64,000 nt of DNA from Micromonospora sp. WMMD882 (GTDB lineage: Bacteria; Actinomycetota; Actinomycetes; Mycobacteriales; Micromonosporaceae). Where the stretch lies: positions 1,488,001-1,552,000 of the forward strand of contig NZ_CP114903.1 in assembly GCF_027497255.1 (NCBI RefSeq), read 5' to 3'. Numbering within the stretch: the first letter of the stretch is position 1; each line of letters begins with the position of its first letter. This document shows, piece after piece, positions 27,229 to 35,486 of the stretch. The position numbers and the translations under genes were made by a program. The notes beneath the pieces were generated by a model. It saw only the letters and a program-made list of their open reading frames with translations. It was not told where the DNA came from and searched no databases.

Positions 27229-28388
27229 CAGCGTCCCCCGTCCTGCTCGGTCTCGGCGGCCAGTTCGGCGCGTACCTGCTCGCGTTGTTCCCGCAGTTGC
27301 GGCGTCGGCTCGGCGTAGACGTGCTCGAACAGGCTCATCGGGTCGACGGCCGGCCGGTCGTGCATCCGGGCGCGCAGGTCGGCGGCGTACGCCTCGGCCT
27401 CGGCGTCGATCTCGGCGACGGCGGCGTCGTCGAGCACGCCCCGGGCCCGCAGGTAGGTCTCCAGCCGGGCCACCGGGTCGCGGTCGCGCCACGCCTCGAC
27501 CTCGGCGCGGTCCCGGTAGCGGGTGGCGTCGTCGGCGTTGGTGTGCGCCTCCATCCGGTAGGTGTGCGCCTCCACCAGGTACGGGCCGAGGCCGGCGCGG
27601 GCGTGCGCGACCGCGCGGGTGAGCACGGCCAGCACCGCGACCGGGTCGTTGCCGTCGACCTGCTCGGCCGGCACGCCGTACCCGACGCCCTTGTACGCCA
27701 GCGACGGGGCGGCGGTCTGCCGGGACAGCGGGACGCTGATCGCGTAGCGGTTGTTCTGCACGAAGAAGACGACGGGGGCCTTGAACACGGCGGCGAAGTT
27801 GACGCCCTCGTGGAAGTCGCCCTCGCTGGTCGCGCCGTCGCCGACGAAGGCCAACGCGACGGTGTCGCGGCCCTGGTACGCCTCGCCGTGGGCGAGCCCG
27901 GCGGCGTGCACGCACTGGGTGGCCAGCGGGGTGCACTGCGGCGCGGTGTGCCGCACGACCGGGTCGTAGCCGCAGTGCCAGTCGCCGCGCAGCAGGGTGA
28001 GCACCTCGACGGGGTCGATGCCCCGGCAGACCAGCGCCATCGACTCGCGGTAGGTGGGGAACAGCCAGTCGGTGTCGCGCAGGGCCAGGATCGCGCCGAT
28101 CTGGCAGGCCTCCTGCCCGCGCGCGGAGGGATAGACGGCCAGTTTGCCCTGTTTGGTGAGGGCGGTGGCCTGGGCGTCGAACCGGCGGCCGACGACCATC
28201 CGGCGGTGCATCTCGCGTAGCGTCTCGACGGGCGGCTCGGGCAGGTCGGTGGGCAGCGGCGTGCCGGTCGGGTCGAGCATGCGGACCGGCTCCGCGCTGG
28301 GCAGCAGTTCGCGCGCCGGGTCGGACGGGGTGGCCGTCCGACGGGTGGGAGACGGCGCCCGGCGGACCGCCTGAGGTGTGGTCGTCAC
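27228..28388 (-). CDS. bkdA: Branched-chain 2-oxoacid dehydrogenase E1 alpha
   Basis: A 386-residue E1 alpha. The thiamine-diphosphate motif reads GDGATSEGDFHEGVNFA, and YRMEAHTNADDATRYR is the conserved phosphorylation-loop region. GTG 28388 is preceded by AGGAGG at good spacing, which excludes the longer in-frame extension. It is the first gene of bkdABC. An Lrp-family gene diverges 105 bases away across a palindrome, the usual bkdR arrangement. A pyruvate dehydrogenase of the same architecture is a weaker alternative. Confidence 0.9.
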   Translation of the reverse strand: MTTTPQAVRRAPSPTRRTATPSDPARELLPSAEPVRMLDPTGTPLPTDLPEPPVETLREMHRRMVVGRRFDAQATALTKQGKLAVYPSARGQEACQIGAILALRDTDWLFPTYRESMALVCRGIDPVEVLTLLRGDWHCGYDPVVRHTAPQCTPLATQCVHAAGLAHGEAYQGRDTVALAFVGDGATSEGDFHEGVNFAAVFKAPVVFFVQNNRYAISVPLSRQTAAPSLAYKGVGYGVPAEQVDGNDPVAVLAVLTRAVAHARAGLGPYLVEAHTYRMEAHTNADDATRYRDRAEVEAWRDRDPVARLETYLRARGVLDDAAVAEIDAEAEAYAADLRARMHDRPAVDPMSLFEHVYAEPTPQLREQREQVRAELAAETEQDGGR

Positions 28389-28437
28389 GGCGGAACCTCC
28401 TGGGACGAGTGGTGGCCCTATGCTCGACCGTGCGGAT

Positions 28438-28456
28438 GGTTGACTCAAGATCAACC
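28438..28456. promoter_or_regulatory. Lrp-type operator candidate in the bkd divergent promoter
   Basis: GGTTGA and TCAACC are perfect inverted arms with a 7-base spacer. They lie between bkdA and the Lrp gene, at the position where such regulators bind. Confidence 0.55.
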
Positions 28457-28493
28457 AAAAATGCGGGACGAACGGCAGCCAGGAGGCGGTGGG

Positions 28494-29000
28494 GTGAGCC
28501 AAGAGGACCGACCGGCAGCCGACTTGCCCGCCGAGGCGGGACGAACGGCACGCCCACTCGACGAGGTGGACCGCCAGATCGTCGCTGAGCTGGTACGGGA
28601 CGGCCGGATGTCGATGCGAACCCTGGCCGAGCGGGTGCACGTGTCACGCACCAACGCGTACGCCCGGGTGGAGCGGCTGCTGCGCGACGGCGTGATCACC
28701 GGTTTCCGCGCCCAGGTCGCCCCGGCGCAGGCCGGGCTGGGCACCTCGGCGTACGTGGCGTTGACGATCGAACAGAACACCTGGCGGGAGGTGTCGGCGC
28801 AACTGGCCCGGGTGCGCTACATCGAACACGCGGCGCTGCTCGGCGGCGACCACGACGTGCTCGCCCTGGTCCGCGCGCCGGACAACGCGGCGCTGCGGGA
28901 CGTGGTGCTCGGCCAGGTGCAGAGCATCGCGGGGGTGCTGTCCACCCGCACCTGGCTGGTCTTCGAGGAGTTCGACGGCGCCCGGCAGCCGTGGGCCTGA
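28494..29000 (+). CDS. bkdR: Lrp/AsnC family regulator of the bkd operon
   Basis: A 168-residue regulator. The helix-turn-helix is DGRMSMRTLAERVHVSRTNAYARVERL, given here in pieces: DGRMSMRTLAERV and SRTNAYARVERL. A RAM ligand domain follows with YIEHAALLGGDHDVLALV. It probably senses an amino or keto acid and controls bkdABC. I chose GTG 28494 because AGGAGG lies 7 bases before it. An earlier ATG (28461) would put that site inside the gene. Two extra N-terminal blocks of Pro/Ala residues precede the HTH. Confidence 0.85.
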   Translation: MSQEDRPAADLPAEAGRTARPLDEVDRQIVAELVRDGRMSMRTLAERVHVSRTNAYARVERLLRDGVITGFRAQVAPAQAGLGTSAYVALTIEQNTWREVSAQLARVRYIEHAALLGGDHDVLALVRAPDNAALRDVVLGQVQSIAGVLSTRTWLVFEEFDGARQPWA

Positions 29001-29025
29001 CCACGCAGAGGCCGGGCCCGGCCGT

Positions 29026-29061
29026 CGGCCGGTGGCGGACGCTCCGGCCCGCCACCGGCCG
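29026..29061. terminator. Convergent terminator after the Lrp gene
   Basis: A perfect 13-bp stem (29026-29038 with 29049-29061) and a 10-base loop, 6 bases from the stop of the opposite-strand gene. Confidence 0.75.
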
Positions 29062-29066
29062 GGCGG

Positions 29067-29306
29067 TCACCGGCTCTCGCGCTGCAACCGCTCCTTGAGC
29101 AGCTTCCTGCCCTGTTCGCCGGCCTTGCGATTGTTCTCCTGGATCTTCCGGAACCAGGTGGCGAGCTCCTGGTCGCCCCGATCCTCGGCGTCGGCGATGT
29201 ACGTCTCCATCCGCCAGATGTGCTCCAGCGAGAGCTGAAGCGTGTGGATCAGGTCGTAGTCCTTGTCCTTGACCGGGCTCACCGGTTCCCTGACCATGGT
29301 CGCCAC
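29067..29306 (-). CDS. Small conserved hypothetical protein
   Basis: A 79-residue, strongly charged, probably all-helical protein (IHTLQLSLEHIWRMETYI and LATWFRKIQENNRKAGEQG). I do not know a function. The pattern of His, Glu and long helices hints at a helical bundle, but no complete metal motif is seen. GTG 29306 has GGGAGG at good spacing. It diverges from the phosphatase gene. Confidence 0.65.
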   Translation of the reverse strand: MATMVREPVSPVKDKDYDLIHTLQLSLEHIWRMETYIADAEDRGDQELATWFRKIQENNRKAGEQGRKLLKERLQRESR

Positions 29307-29418
29307 GGCGGGCCTCCCCTCGTCGGTTCCTCCGCGCGCTTACCCGCCCGAGGTCCGACTACGCGCCGCCGTCGCCGGAAGGGTTATCCGCGCCGGGTCG
29401 CCGGGTACGGGTGGGCGC

Positions 29419-30150
29419 ATGGCGGAACTGGCGGCGTTGTGGATCGTGCGACACGGCGAGAGCACGGCCAACGTGGCGGCGACCGCGGCCGAGGCGTCCG
29501 GCGCGGAGTCGATCGAGCTGACCCACCGGGACGCGGACGTGCCGCTGTCGGCCACCGGCGAGGAGCAGGCCCGGGCCACCGGACGGTGGTTGGCCGGGCT
29601 GCCCGAGGCGGACCGCCCGGACGTCGCGGTCGTGTCGCCGTACCTGCGGACGGTGCGGACCGCCGAGCTGATCCTGGCCGACGCCGCCGTCCCGGCCAGC
29701 CGCGACGAGCGGCTGCGGGACCGCGAGCTGGGCGTCCTCGACGGGCTGACCAGCCACGGGGCGCGTCGGCGGCACCCGGAGGAGGCGCTTCGCCGGGACC
29801 GGCTGGGCAAGTTCTACTACCGCCCCCCGGGCGGCGAGTCCTGGACTGACGTCGTGCTGCGGCTCCGCGCGCTCCTGGGTGACCTGCGCCGCGACCACGC
29901 CGGCCGGCGGGTGCTGCTGGTCGGCCACGACGCGCTGGTGTTCCTGCTCCGGTACCTGGTGGAGGGGCTCACCGAAGCGGAGCTGATGGCGTTGACCCGT
30001 CGGCACGCCATCGCCAACTGCTCGGTCACCGGCTGGCGGGCCGACGCCGCCGGCCGGCTGACGCCGGTGGTGTTCAACGACATCGGCCACCTGCGGCAGC
30101 AGGGCGCCCGACCGACCACGGAGGACGAGGTCCATGCCGAACCGGTCTGA
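29419..30150 (+). CDS. Histidine phosphatase superfamily protein
   Basis: A 243-residue phosphoglycerate-mutase-like phosphatase. The catalytic motif is VRHGESTAN at the N-terminus, with the second histidine in LVGHDALVF. Substrates in this family range from phosphosugars to nucleotides, so the target is open. ATG 29419 places RHG at residues 11-13, the normal position. The 3' end overlaps the start of the NAD(P)HX dehydratase gene by 17 bases, so they are co-translated. Confidence 0.85.
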   Translation: MAELAALWIVRHGESTANVAATAAEASGAESIELTHRDADVPLSATGEEQARATGRWLAGLPEADRPDVAVVSPYLRTVRTAELILADAAVPASRDERLRDRELGVLDGLTSHGARRRHPEEALRRDRLGKFYYRPPGGESWTDVVLRLRALLGDLRRDHAGRRVLLVGHDALVFLLRYLVEGLTEAELMALTRRHAIANCSVTGWRADAAGRLTPVVFNDIGHLRQQGARPTTEDEVHAEPV

Positions 30151-31003
30151 GCCGAAGGTGATCACGCCTGGGCTGCTGCGGGACTGGCCGCTGCCCGTGC
30201 CGTCGGGCGGCAAGGAGAGCCGGGGCACGGTGCTGGTGGTGGGCGGGTCCCGGGTGACGCCGGGCGCGGTGCTGCTGGCCGGGGTGGCGGCGCTGCGGGC
30301 CGGGGCCGGGGTGCTGCAACTGGCCACCGCCGAGTCGACGGCCGCCGCGTTGAGCATCCAGGTGCCCGAAGCGCTGGTGGTGGGGCTGCCGGAGACCGTC
30401 GACGGCGCGGTGGCCGGGCGACACTCGGCACGACTGGACGAGCTGGTCGCCACGGCCGACGTGGTCGCCATCGGCCCCGGCCTGCACGACATCGACGAGA
30501 CCACGACCCTGCTGCGCCAGGTGCTCGACGCGGCGGGCACACGGACGTCGCTGGTGCTCGACGCGTACGCGCTGGGCGCGCTCAGCCACGAGCCGGGCCT
30601 GCTGGTCGACGCGGGACGGCCGGCGGTGCTGACGCCGAACCTCACCGAGGCCCGGCACCTGCTCGGCCGGGAGCCCGGCGACGACCTGGACGCGGAGGCC
30701 GGCGAGCTGGCCGAGCGGTACCACGCGGTGGTCTCGCTCTACGGGCACATCGCCGCCCCGGACGGCCGACGCTGGCGGGAGGAGAGCGGGGACGCCGGGC
30801 TGGGCACCTCCGGCAGCGGCGACGTGCGGGCCGGGCTGCTGGCCGGGCTGCTCTCCCGGGGCGCCGAGCCGACCCAGGCGGCCTGCTGGGCGGCGTTCAC
30901 CCACGCGGTCAGCGGTCAGCGGCTGGTGCCCCGGTACGGCCGGATCGGTTTCCTGGCGCGGGAGCTGCTCGACGAGATCCCGCAGACCCTCGCCACCGTC
31001 TGA
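30134..31003 (+). CDS. nnrD: ADP-dependent NAD(P)H-hydrate dehydratase
   Basis: A 289-residue ribokinase-fold enzyme that repairs hydrated NADH and NADPH. Family blocks seen: GTVLVVGGSRVTPGAVLLAG, DVVAIGPGLHD, AVLTPNLTEARHLLG and the nucleotide/catalytic GTSGSGDV, whose Asp is the expected base. Most bacterial homologues fuse an epimerase domain in front; here only the dehydratase half is present. It is translated from within the end of the upstream phosphatase gene. Confidence 0.88.
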   Translation: MPNRSEPKVITPGLLRDWPLPVPSGGKESRGTVLVVGGSRVTPGAVLLAGVAALRAGAGVLQLATAESTAAALSIQVPEALVVGLPETVDGAVAGRHSARLDELVATADVVAIGPGLHDIDETTTLLRQVLDAAGTRTSLVLDAYALGALSHEPGLLVDAGRPAVLTPNLTEARHLLGREPGDDLDAEAGELAERYHAVVSLYGHIAAPDGRRWREESGDAGLGTSGSGDVRAGLLAGLLSRGAEPTQAACWAAFTHAVSGQRLVPRYGRIGFLARELLDEIPQTLATV

Positions 31004-31114
31004 CGGCCCGCCGCGGTCACCCGGCGCGACCGTCACCTGTCCGGGTGATACCGGTTTGCCCGGTCAGGGACCCGGGTAGCAGGGCGGGCACCAGCTCAAC
31101 CAAGGAGGTCGCCG

Positions 31115-31615
31115 GTGTCCACCGATGCCATCGTGCTGCTCAAAGAGGACCACAAGGAGATGCGCCGCCTGTTCCGGGAGTTCCAGGGCGCGCAGGACGG
31201 TCCGCCCGGCCGGCGGCAGCAGCTCGTGAACCAGATCCTGGAGGCCCTCACCGTGCACACCTACCTGGAGAACGAGGTGATGTACCCGGAGGTCCGCAAG
31301 CTCCTGCCGGACCTGGAGGACGACATCCTGGAGTCGTACGAGGAACACCACGTCGCTGACGTCCTCTGCGCCGAGCTGGCCACCATGGACGCCTCCGACG
31401 AACGCTTCGTCGCCAAGGTCACCGTGCTGATCGAGAACGTCACGCACCACGTCGAGGAGGAGGAGCAGGAGTGGTTCCCGAAGGTCCGGGAGGCGCTCGG
31501 CCGCAACCAGTTGCAGGAGATCGGTGAGAAGATGATCGCCCTGCGCCCGGACGCCCCGCGCACCCCGACCGCGCCGAAGGCGCTGAAGAAGGCGCTCGAC
31601 GCGATGACCGCCTGA
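31115..31615 (+). CDS. Hemerythrin HHE-domain protein
   Basis: A 166-residue four-helix protein. Metal-ligand positions are visible in LLKEDHKEMRRLF, ALTVHTYLENEVMYPEV, YEEHHVAD and VTHHVEEEEQEWFP, giving the His/Glu set for a non-haem di-iron site. Roles in the family include oxygen, NO or oxidative-stress sensing. The C-terminal 30 residues are a Pro/Lys-rich tail. GTG 31115 follows AAGGAGG. It converges with the metallophosphoesterase, with 7 bases between. Confidence 0.9.
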   Translation: MSTDAIVLLKEDHKEMRRLFREFQGAQDGPPGRRQQLVNQILEALTVHTYLENEVMYPEVRKLLPDLEDDILESYEEHHVADVLCAELATMDASDERFVAKVTVLIENVTHHVEEEEQEWFPKVREALGRNQLQEIGEKMIALRPDAPRTPTAPKALKKALDAMTA

Positions 31616-31622
31616 GCCCGGC

Positions 31623-32504
31623 CTACCGGGGTGGCTGCGTCGACGGCCACTCCGGTAGGTCCCCCTCGGGCGTCGGCAGGATCTGCCGCAGCCGCGGCGG
31701 GTACGTCCGGCGCGTCCACTCCCGCGGGTAACCCACCGACACCTCCTCGAACCGCACCCCGTCGTGGAACGTGGTGCGGGGCACGTGCAGATGGCCGTAG
31801 ACCATCACCACGGCCCGGTAACGCAGGTGCCAGTCGGCGGTGGCGGTCGTCCCGCACCACTGGGCGAAGATCGGGTAACGCAGGATCCGGGTCGGCTCGC
31901 GGACCAGCGGATAGTGGTTGACCAGGACGGTCGGGGTGTCGTCGAGGGCGTCCAGGCGGGCCCGGGTCTGCGTCAGCCGGGTCGCGCACCACGCCTCGCG
32001 GCTGGGATGCGGATCCGGGTGCAGCATGTGCTCGTCGGTGCAGACGATCCCCTGCCGGTACGCCTCGGCCAGCGCCGCCGCCTGGTCCATGCCGTCGGGC
32101 AGGAAGGTGTAGTCGTAACCGAGGAACAGCGGCACGACCCGGACCGGCCCGCCCGGCCCACGCCACACCTCGTACGGGTCCTCCGGGGTCACCACGCCCA
32201 GCCGGCGGCACACGTCCACCACGTGCCGGTAGCGCTCCTCGCCGCGCAGCGTCACCTCGTCGGTCGGCGGCGTCCACAACTCGTGGTTGCCGGGCACCCA
32301 CACCACCCGGGCGAACCGCTGCGCCAGCGTCCCCAGGGTGCGCTCGATGTGCGCCACCGTCTCGCCGACGTCCCCGGCGACGAGCAGCCAATCCTCCGGC
32401 GACTCCGGGCGCAGCCCGTCGACGACCTTACGGTTCTCGGCGTAGCCGACGTGCAGGTCGCTGATCGCGAGCAGTCTGCCGCCGCTGCCGGCCTCCCCCA
32501 CCAT
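31623..32504 (-). CDS. Calcineurin-like metallophosphoesterase
   Basis: A 293-residue protein with the metal-binding blocks of the superfamily in order: ISDLHVGY, LVAGDVGE, VWVPGNHELW, VNHYPL and VYGHLHV. It would hydrolyse a phospho-monoester or diester in the cytoplasm. The same class of gene is often found near Sfp-type transferases in actinomycetes, but here the PPTase is 26 kb away. It is monocistronic, starting near a hairpin. Confidence 0.9.
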   Translation of the reverse strand: MVGEAGSGGRLLAISDLHVGYAENRKVVDGLRPESPEDWLLVAGDVGETVAHIERTLGTLAQRFARVVWVPGNHELWTPPTDEVTLRGEERYRHVVDVCRRLGVVTPEDPYEVWRGPGGPVRVVPLFLGYDYTFLPDGMDQAAALAEAYRQGIVCTDEHMLHPDPHPSREAWCATRLTQTRARLDALDDTPTVLVNHYPLVREPTRILRYPIFAQWCGTTATADWHLRYRAVVMVYGHLHVPRTTFHDGVRFEEVSVGYPREWTRRTYPPRLRQILPTPEGDLPEWPSTQPPR

Positions 32505-32547
32505 GGCACCGATCTTACGGATCGGGGCCCGCCCCGGCTCCCCCGTG

Positions 32548-32580
32548 TCGCCGCCGGCCGGTCACGCCGGCCGGCGGCGA
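32548..32580. terminator. Perfect hairpin downstream of the SDR gene
   Basis: A 14-bp perfect stem (32548-32561 with 32567-32580) with a 5-base loop, 5 bases beyond the SDR stop codon and upstream of the metallophosphoesterase start. Confidence 0.75.
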
Positions 32581-32585
32581 CCGGT

Positions 32586-33392
32586 TCACTCCGCGGAGCC
32601 CGGCTCGGCCATCCGGCGGTGCTGCTCGGCCTTGAGCCGGTCCGGGATCAGCCGGCTCGCGGCCACCTGCGCCTTGTTCTTCAGGGAACCGGCGGCCTCG
32701 GCCTGCTCGCCCTTCATCATCGCCGCGAAACCCTGCTCGGCGACCGTACGCGGGTCGTCCTTCTTCCCCGCGCCCACCTTCGTGTCGTTCATCTCCGCAC
32801 GGTCGAAGAACTCGGTGTCGGTCGGGCCCGGCATCAGCGCGGTCACCGTGACGCCGGTGTCCTTCAGCTCGTTGCGCAGCGCCTCGGCGAACGACTGGGT
32901 GAACGACTTCGAGGCGTTGTAGACCGCCTGGAACGGGCCGGGCATGGTCGCGGCGATCGAGGAGGTGAACAGCACCCGCCCGGCGCCACGTTCCACCATC
33001 CCCGGCAGCAGTCGCTTGGCCAGGTGCACCGTCGAGCGCACGTTGAGGTCGACCACGGCCAACTCGTCCCGCAGGTCGGTGCCGCCGACGAACTCCCCGC
33101 CGGCGCCCCGGCCGGCGTTGAGCGCCAACGCGTCGACCGCACGGCCGGTGTCGGCCACCGCGGCGCAGAGCTCCTCGACCCCGTCCGGGGTGGTCAGGTC
33201 GACCTGGACCGGGCGCACCTGCGGACCGCCGTCGCGGTGCAGGGAGTCCGCGGCCGTCCGGATGCCGTCGTCCTCGGCGGCGGCCACCACGTCGTACCCG
33301 TGTGCGACGAACTGGCCGGCCAGCTCGTACCCGATTCCGCTGGACGCGCCGGTCACCACGGCCAACGGCCGGTCGGTGGTGGGTGTGCTCAT
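32586..33392 (-). CDS. Short-chain dehydrogenase/reductase
   Basis: A 268-residue classical SDR. The NAD(P)-binding motif TGASSGIG begins near residue 15, NAG is at ALNAGRG, the catalytic Ser is in LFTSSIA and the YNASK pair follows. The C-terminal end extends beyond the core with a Lys/Arg/Gln-rich helix. The substrate is unknown. GGAGAGGGG precedes ATG 33392. Confidence 0.88.
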   Translation of the reverse strand: MSTPTTDRPLAVVTGASSGIGYELAGQFVAHGYDVVAAAEDDGIRTAADSLHRDGGPQVRPVQVDLTTPDGVEELCAAVADTGRAVDALALNAGRGAGGEFVGGTDLRDELAVVDLNVRSTVHLAKRLLPGMVERGAGRVLFTSSIAATMPGPFQAVYNASKSFTQSFAEALRNELKDTGVTVTALMPGPTDTEFFDRAEMNDTKVGAGKKDDPRTVAEQGFAAMMKGEQAEAAGSLKNKAQVAASRLIPDRLKAEQHRRMAEPGSAE

Positions 33393-33544
33393 GGTCGCCC
33401 CTCTCCGTCCACGGGCTCCGGCGTCGCTGCCGGGCCCTCCCCTGCTGTGCCCGGTACGCGCCGGTCCAACCGTCCGCCCCGCCACCCGCCCGCGGGCAGG
33501 TCCGGGCGGGCAGGCCGGAGGCCGCCGGAAGGACCCGGTAGGAT

Positions 33545-33631
33545 CGGAGCCGGGCCGTGACTGGCGCGTGGGGATGGAGCACCATCGGGAAGCGGTCCCG
33601 TCACGATGACGCACGCCGAGCGCCTGGGCCT
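33545..33631 (+). ncRNA. ZTP (pfl) riboswitch upstream of glyA
   Basis: The conserved blocks are all present and in order: GGGCCGTGACTGGCG at the 5' stem, GGATGGAGCACCATCGGG for the internal hairpin, and GCGCCTGGGCC for the 3' pseudoknot strand. ZTP/ZMP signals 10-formyl-tetrahydrofolate shortage, and this class commonly controls glyA and other one-carbon genes. The ribosome site (GGAGG, 33646-33650) follows within 20 bases and no terminator stem is evident, so control of translation is likely. Confidence 0.88.
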
Positions 33632-33654
33632 TCCGCACATCTGATGGAGGTCGC

Positions 33655-35094
33655 ATGCCGTCGTCGAGCGCCGAGTCCACCGCCTTCCGCAGCGCGCTGG
33701 AGGTGATCCGCGCCGTGGAGCCCCGGGTGGCCGACGCCATCGGCGCCGAGCTGGCCGACCAGCGGGAGTCCCTCAAGCTGATCGCCAGCGAGAACTACGC
33801 CTCCCCGGCCACCCTGCTGGCGATGGGCAACTGGTTCAGCGACAAGTACGCCGAGGGCACCGTGGGTCGGCGCTTCTACGCCGGCTGCCAGAACGTCGAC
33901 ACCGTCGAGGCGCTCGCCGCCGAGCACGCCCGGGAGCTGTTCGGGGCCGCGCACGCGTACGCGCAGCCGCACTCGGGCATCGACGCGAACCTGGTCGCCT
34001 TCTGGGCGATCCTGGCCGACCGGGTGGAGGCCCCGGCGCTGAAGAGGGCGCAGGCCCGGCACGTCAACGACCTGACCGAGGCGGACTGGTTCACCCTCCG
34101 CCGCGAGCTGGGCGACCAGCGGATGCTCGGCATGTCGCTGGACGCCGGCGGGCACCTCACCCACGGCTTCCGGCCGAACATCTCCGGCAAGATGTTCGAC
34201 CAGCGCAGCTACGGCACCGACCCGGCCACCGGCCTGGTCGACTACGACAAGGTCGCCGAGGCGGCCCGCGAGTTCCGGCCGCTGATCCTGGTCGCCGGCT
34301 ACTCCGCGTACCCCCGGAAGGTCAACTTCCGGATCATGCGGGAGATCGCCGACTCGGTCGGGGCCACCTTCATGGTGGACATGGCGCACTTCGCCGGCCT
34401 GGTCGCCGGCAGGGTGTTCACCGGCGACTTCGACCCGGTGCCGCACGCGCACATCGTCACCACCACCACCCACAAGTCGCTGCGCGGCCCGCGCGGCGGC
34501 CTGGTGCTCTGCGGGCCGGAGCTGGCCGAGCAGGTGGACCGGGGCTGCCCGATGGTGCTCGGCGGCCCGCTGCCGCACGTGATGGCGGCCAAGGCGGTGG
34601 CGTTGGCCGAGGCCCGCCGGCCCGACTTCGCCGACTACGCGTCCCGGATCGTCGCCAACGCCCAGGCGCTCGCCGAGGGGCTGCTGCGCCGGGGCGCGAC
34701 CCTGGTCACCGGCGGCACCGACAACCACCTGGTGCTCATCGACGTCACCGGCTACGGCCTGACCGGCCGCCAGGCCGAGCAGGCCCTGCTGGACTCGGGC
34801 ATCGTCACCAACCGCAACGCGGTGCCCCAGGACCCGAACGGCGCGTGGTACACCTCCGGCATCCGGATCGGCACGCCGGCCCTGACCACCCGGGGGCTGG
34901 GCGTCACCCAGATGGACGAGACCGCCGAGCTGATCCACACCGTGCTGAGCCAGACCCGGCCGGGGTCCAACGCCGACGGCACCGCCTCCAAGGCGAAGTA
35001 CGTCCTCGACCCGGCGCTGGCCGATCGGGTCGCCAAGCAGGCCAGCGACCTGCTCGCCGGCTTCCCGCTCTACCCCACCGTCGACCTCGGCTGA
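33655..35094 (+). CDS. glyA: Serine hydroxymethyltransferase
   Basis: A 479-residue PLP enzyme that interconverts serine and glycine with tetrahydrofolate. It has [40 protein letters not shown] and the PLP-lysine motif [14 protein letters not shown]. It is longer than the usual 420 residues, with an insertion after residue 130 ([16 protein letters not shown]). This longer form is seen in some actinobacteria. A ZTP riboswitch precedes it and a hairpin follows, so it is monocistronic. Confidence 0.95.
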   Translation: MPSSSAESTAFRSALEVIRAVEPRVADAIGAELADQRESLKLIASENYASPATLLAMGNWFSDKYAEGTVGRRFYAGCQNVDTVEALAAEHARELFGAAHAYAQPHSGIDANLVAFWAILADRVEAPALKRAQARHVNDLTEADWFTLRRELGDQRMLGMSLDAGGHLTHGFRPNISGKMFDQRSYGTDPATGLVDYDKVAEAAREFRPLILVAGYSAYPRKVNFRIMREIADSVGATFMVDMAHFAGLVAGRVFTGDFDPVPHAHIVTTTTHKSLRGPRGGLVLCGPELAEQVDRGCPMVLGGPLPHVMAAKAVALAEARRPDFADYASRIVANAQALAEGLLRRGATLVTGGTDNHLVLIDVTGYGLTGRQAEQALLDSGIVTNRNAVPQDPNGAWYTSGIRIGTPALTTRGLGVTQMDETAELIHTVLSQTRPGSNADGTASKAKYVLDPALADRVAKQASDLLAGFPLYPTVDLG

Positions 35095-35104
35095 GCTGTC
35101 GTCG

Positions 35105-35147
35105 CCGGGGCGGGTCGGCGGGTGGACGCCCGCCGACCGCGCCCCGG
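35105..35147. terminator. Convergent terminator after glyA
   Basis: A long GC-rich hairpin with arms 35105-35122 and 35129-35147 and a single bulge, between glyA and the convergent small gene. Confidence 0.75.
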
Positions 35148-35152
35148 GCGAC

Positions 35153-35407
35153 TCAGATGGTGATCGGCCGCTTGAGGTGGTACCGGTGTACCTCGGTGCT
35201 GCCCTGGACGTTGTTGACGTCCTCGGCGGCGGTGACCAGCTCCCAACCCTCCCGGCCGACCCGGTTCAGGTGGGCGACGGCGGTGTCGCCGTAGGGGGTG
35301 ACGTCCCGGCGCGAGCCGTCCGGTCCGTACCAGATGAACGTGACCTCGAAGCTGCGTCCCTGCCCTTGGTAGCGGCGGACCAGCAGTGCGTACTCCCAGG
35401 CGACCAT
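35153..35407 (-). CDS. Small conserved hypothetical protein
   Basis: An 84-residue protein with EYALLVRRYQGQGRSFEV, RRDVTPYGDTAVAHLNRVG and a DUF4177-like REGWELV. I infer a small alpha/beta protein of unknown role. The start is uncertain: ATG 35407 gives a compact protein, while an in-frame GTG at 35428 adds 7 residues; neither has a clear ribosome site. It is 79 bases beyond the end of hpgT on the same strand. Confidence 0.6.
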   Translation of the reverse strand: MVAWEYALLVRRYQGQGRSFEVTFIWYGPDGSRRDVTPYGDTAVAHLNRVGREGWELVTAAEDVNNVQGSTEVHRYHLKRPITI

Positions 35408-35486
35408 GCGGACATTATCGTCGTCCACAGCGGAGCGTGCCGTCCTGGCCGGCCCGTGTCGCGCCCGTGACGCCGGAGCGCCGCCC

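Noticed and set aside
24734..28388. bkd operon as part of the polyketide cluster
   Set aside because: It has its own Lrp regulator and operator and is more than 7 kb from the cluster edge, with housekeeping genes between. It may still supply starters or its E2.
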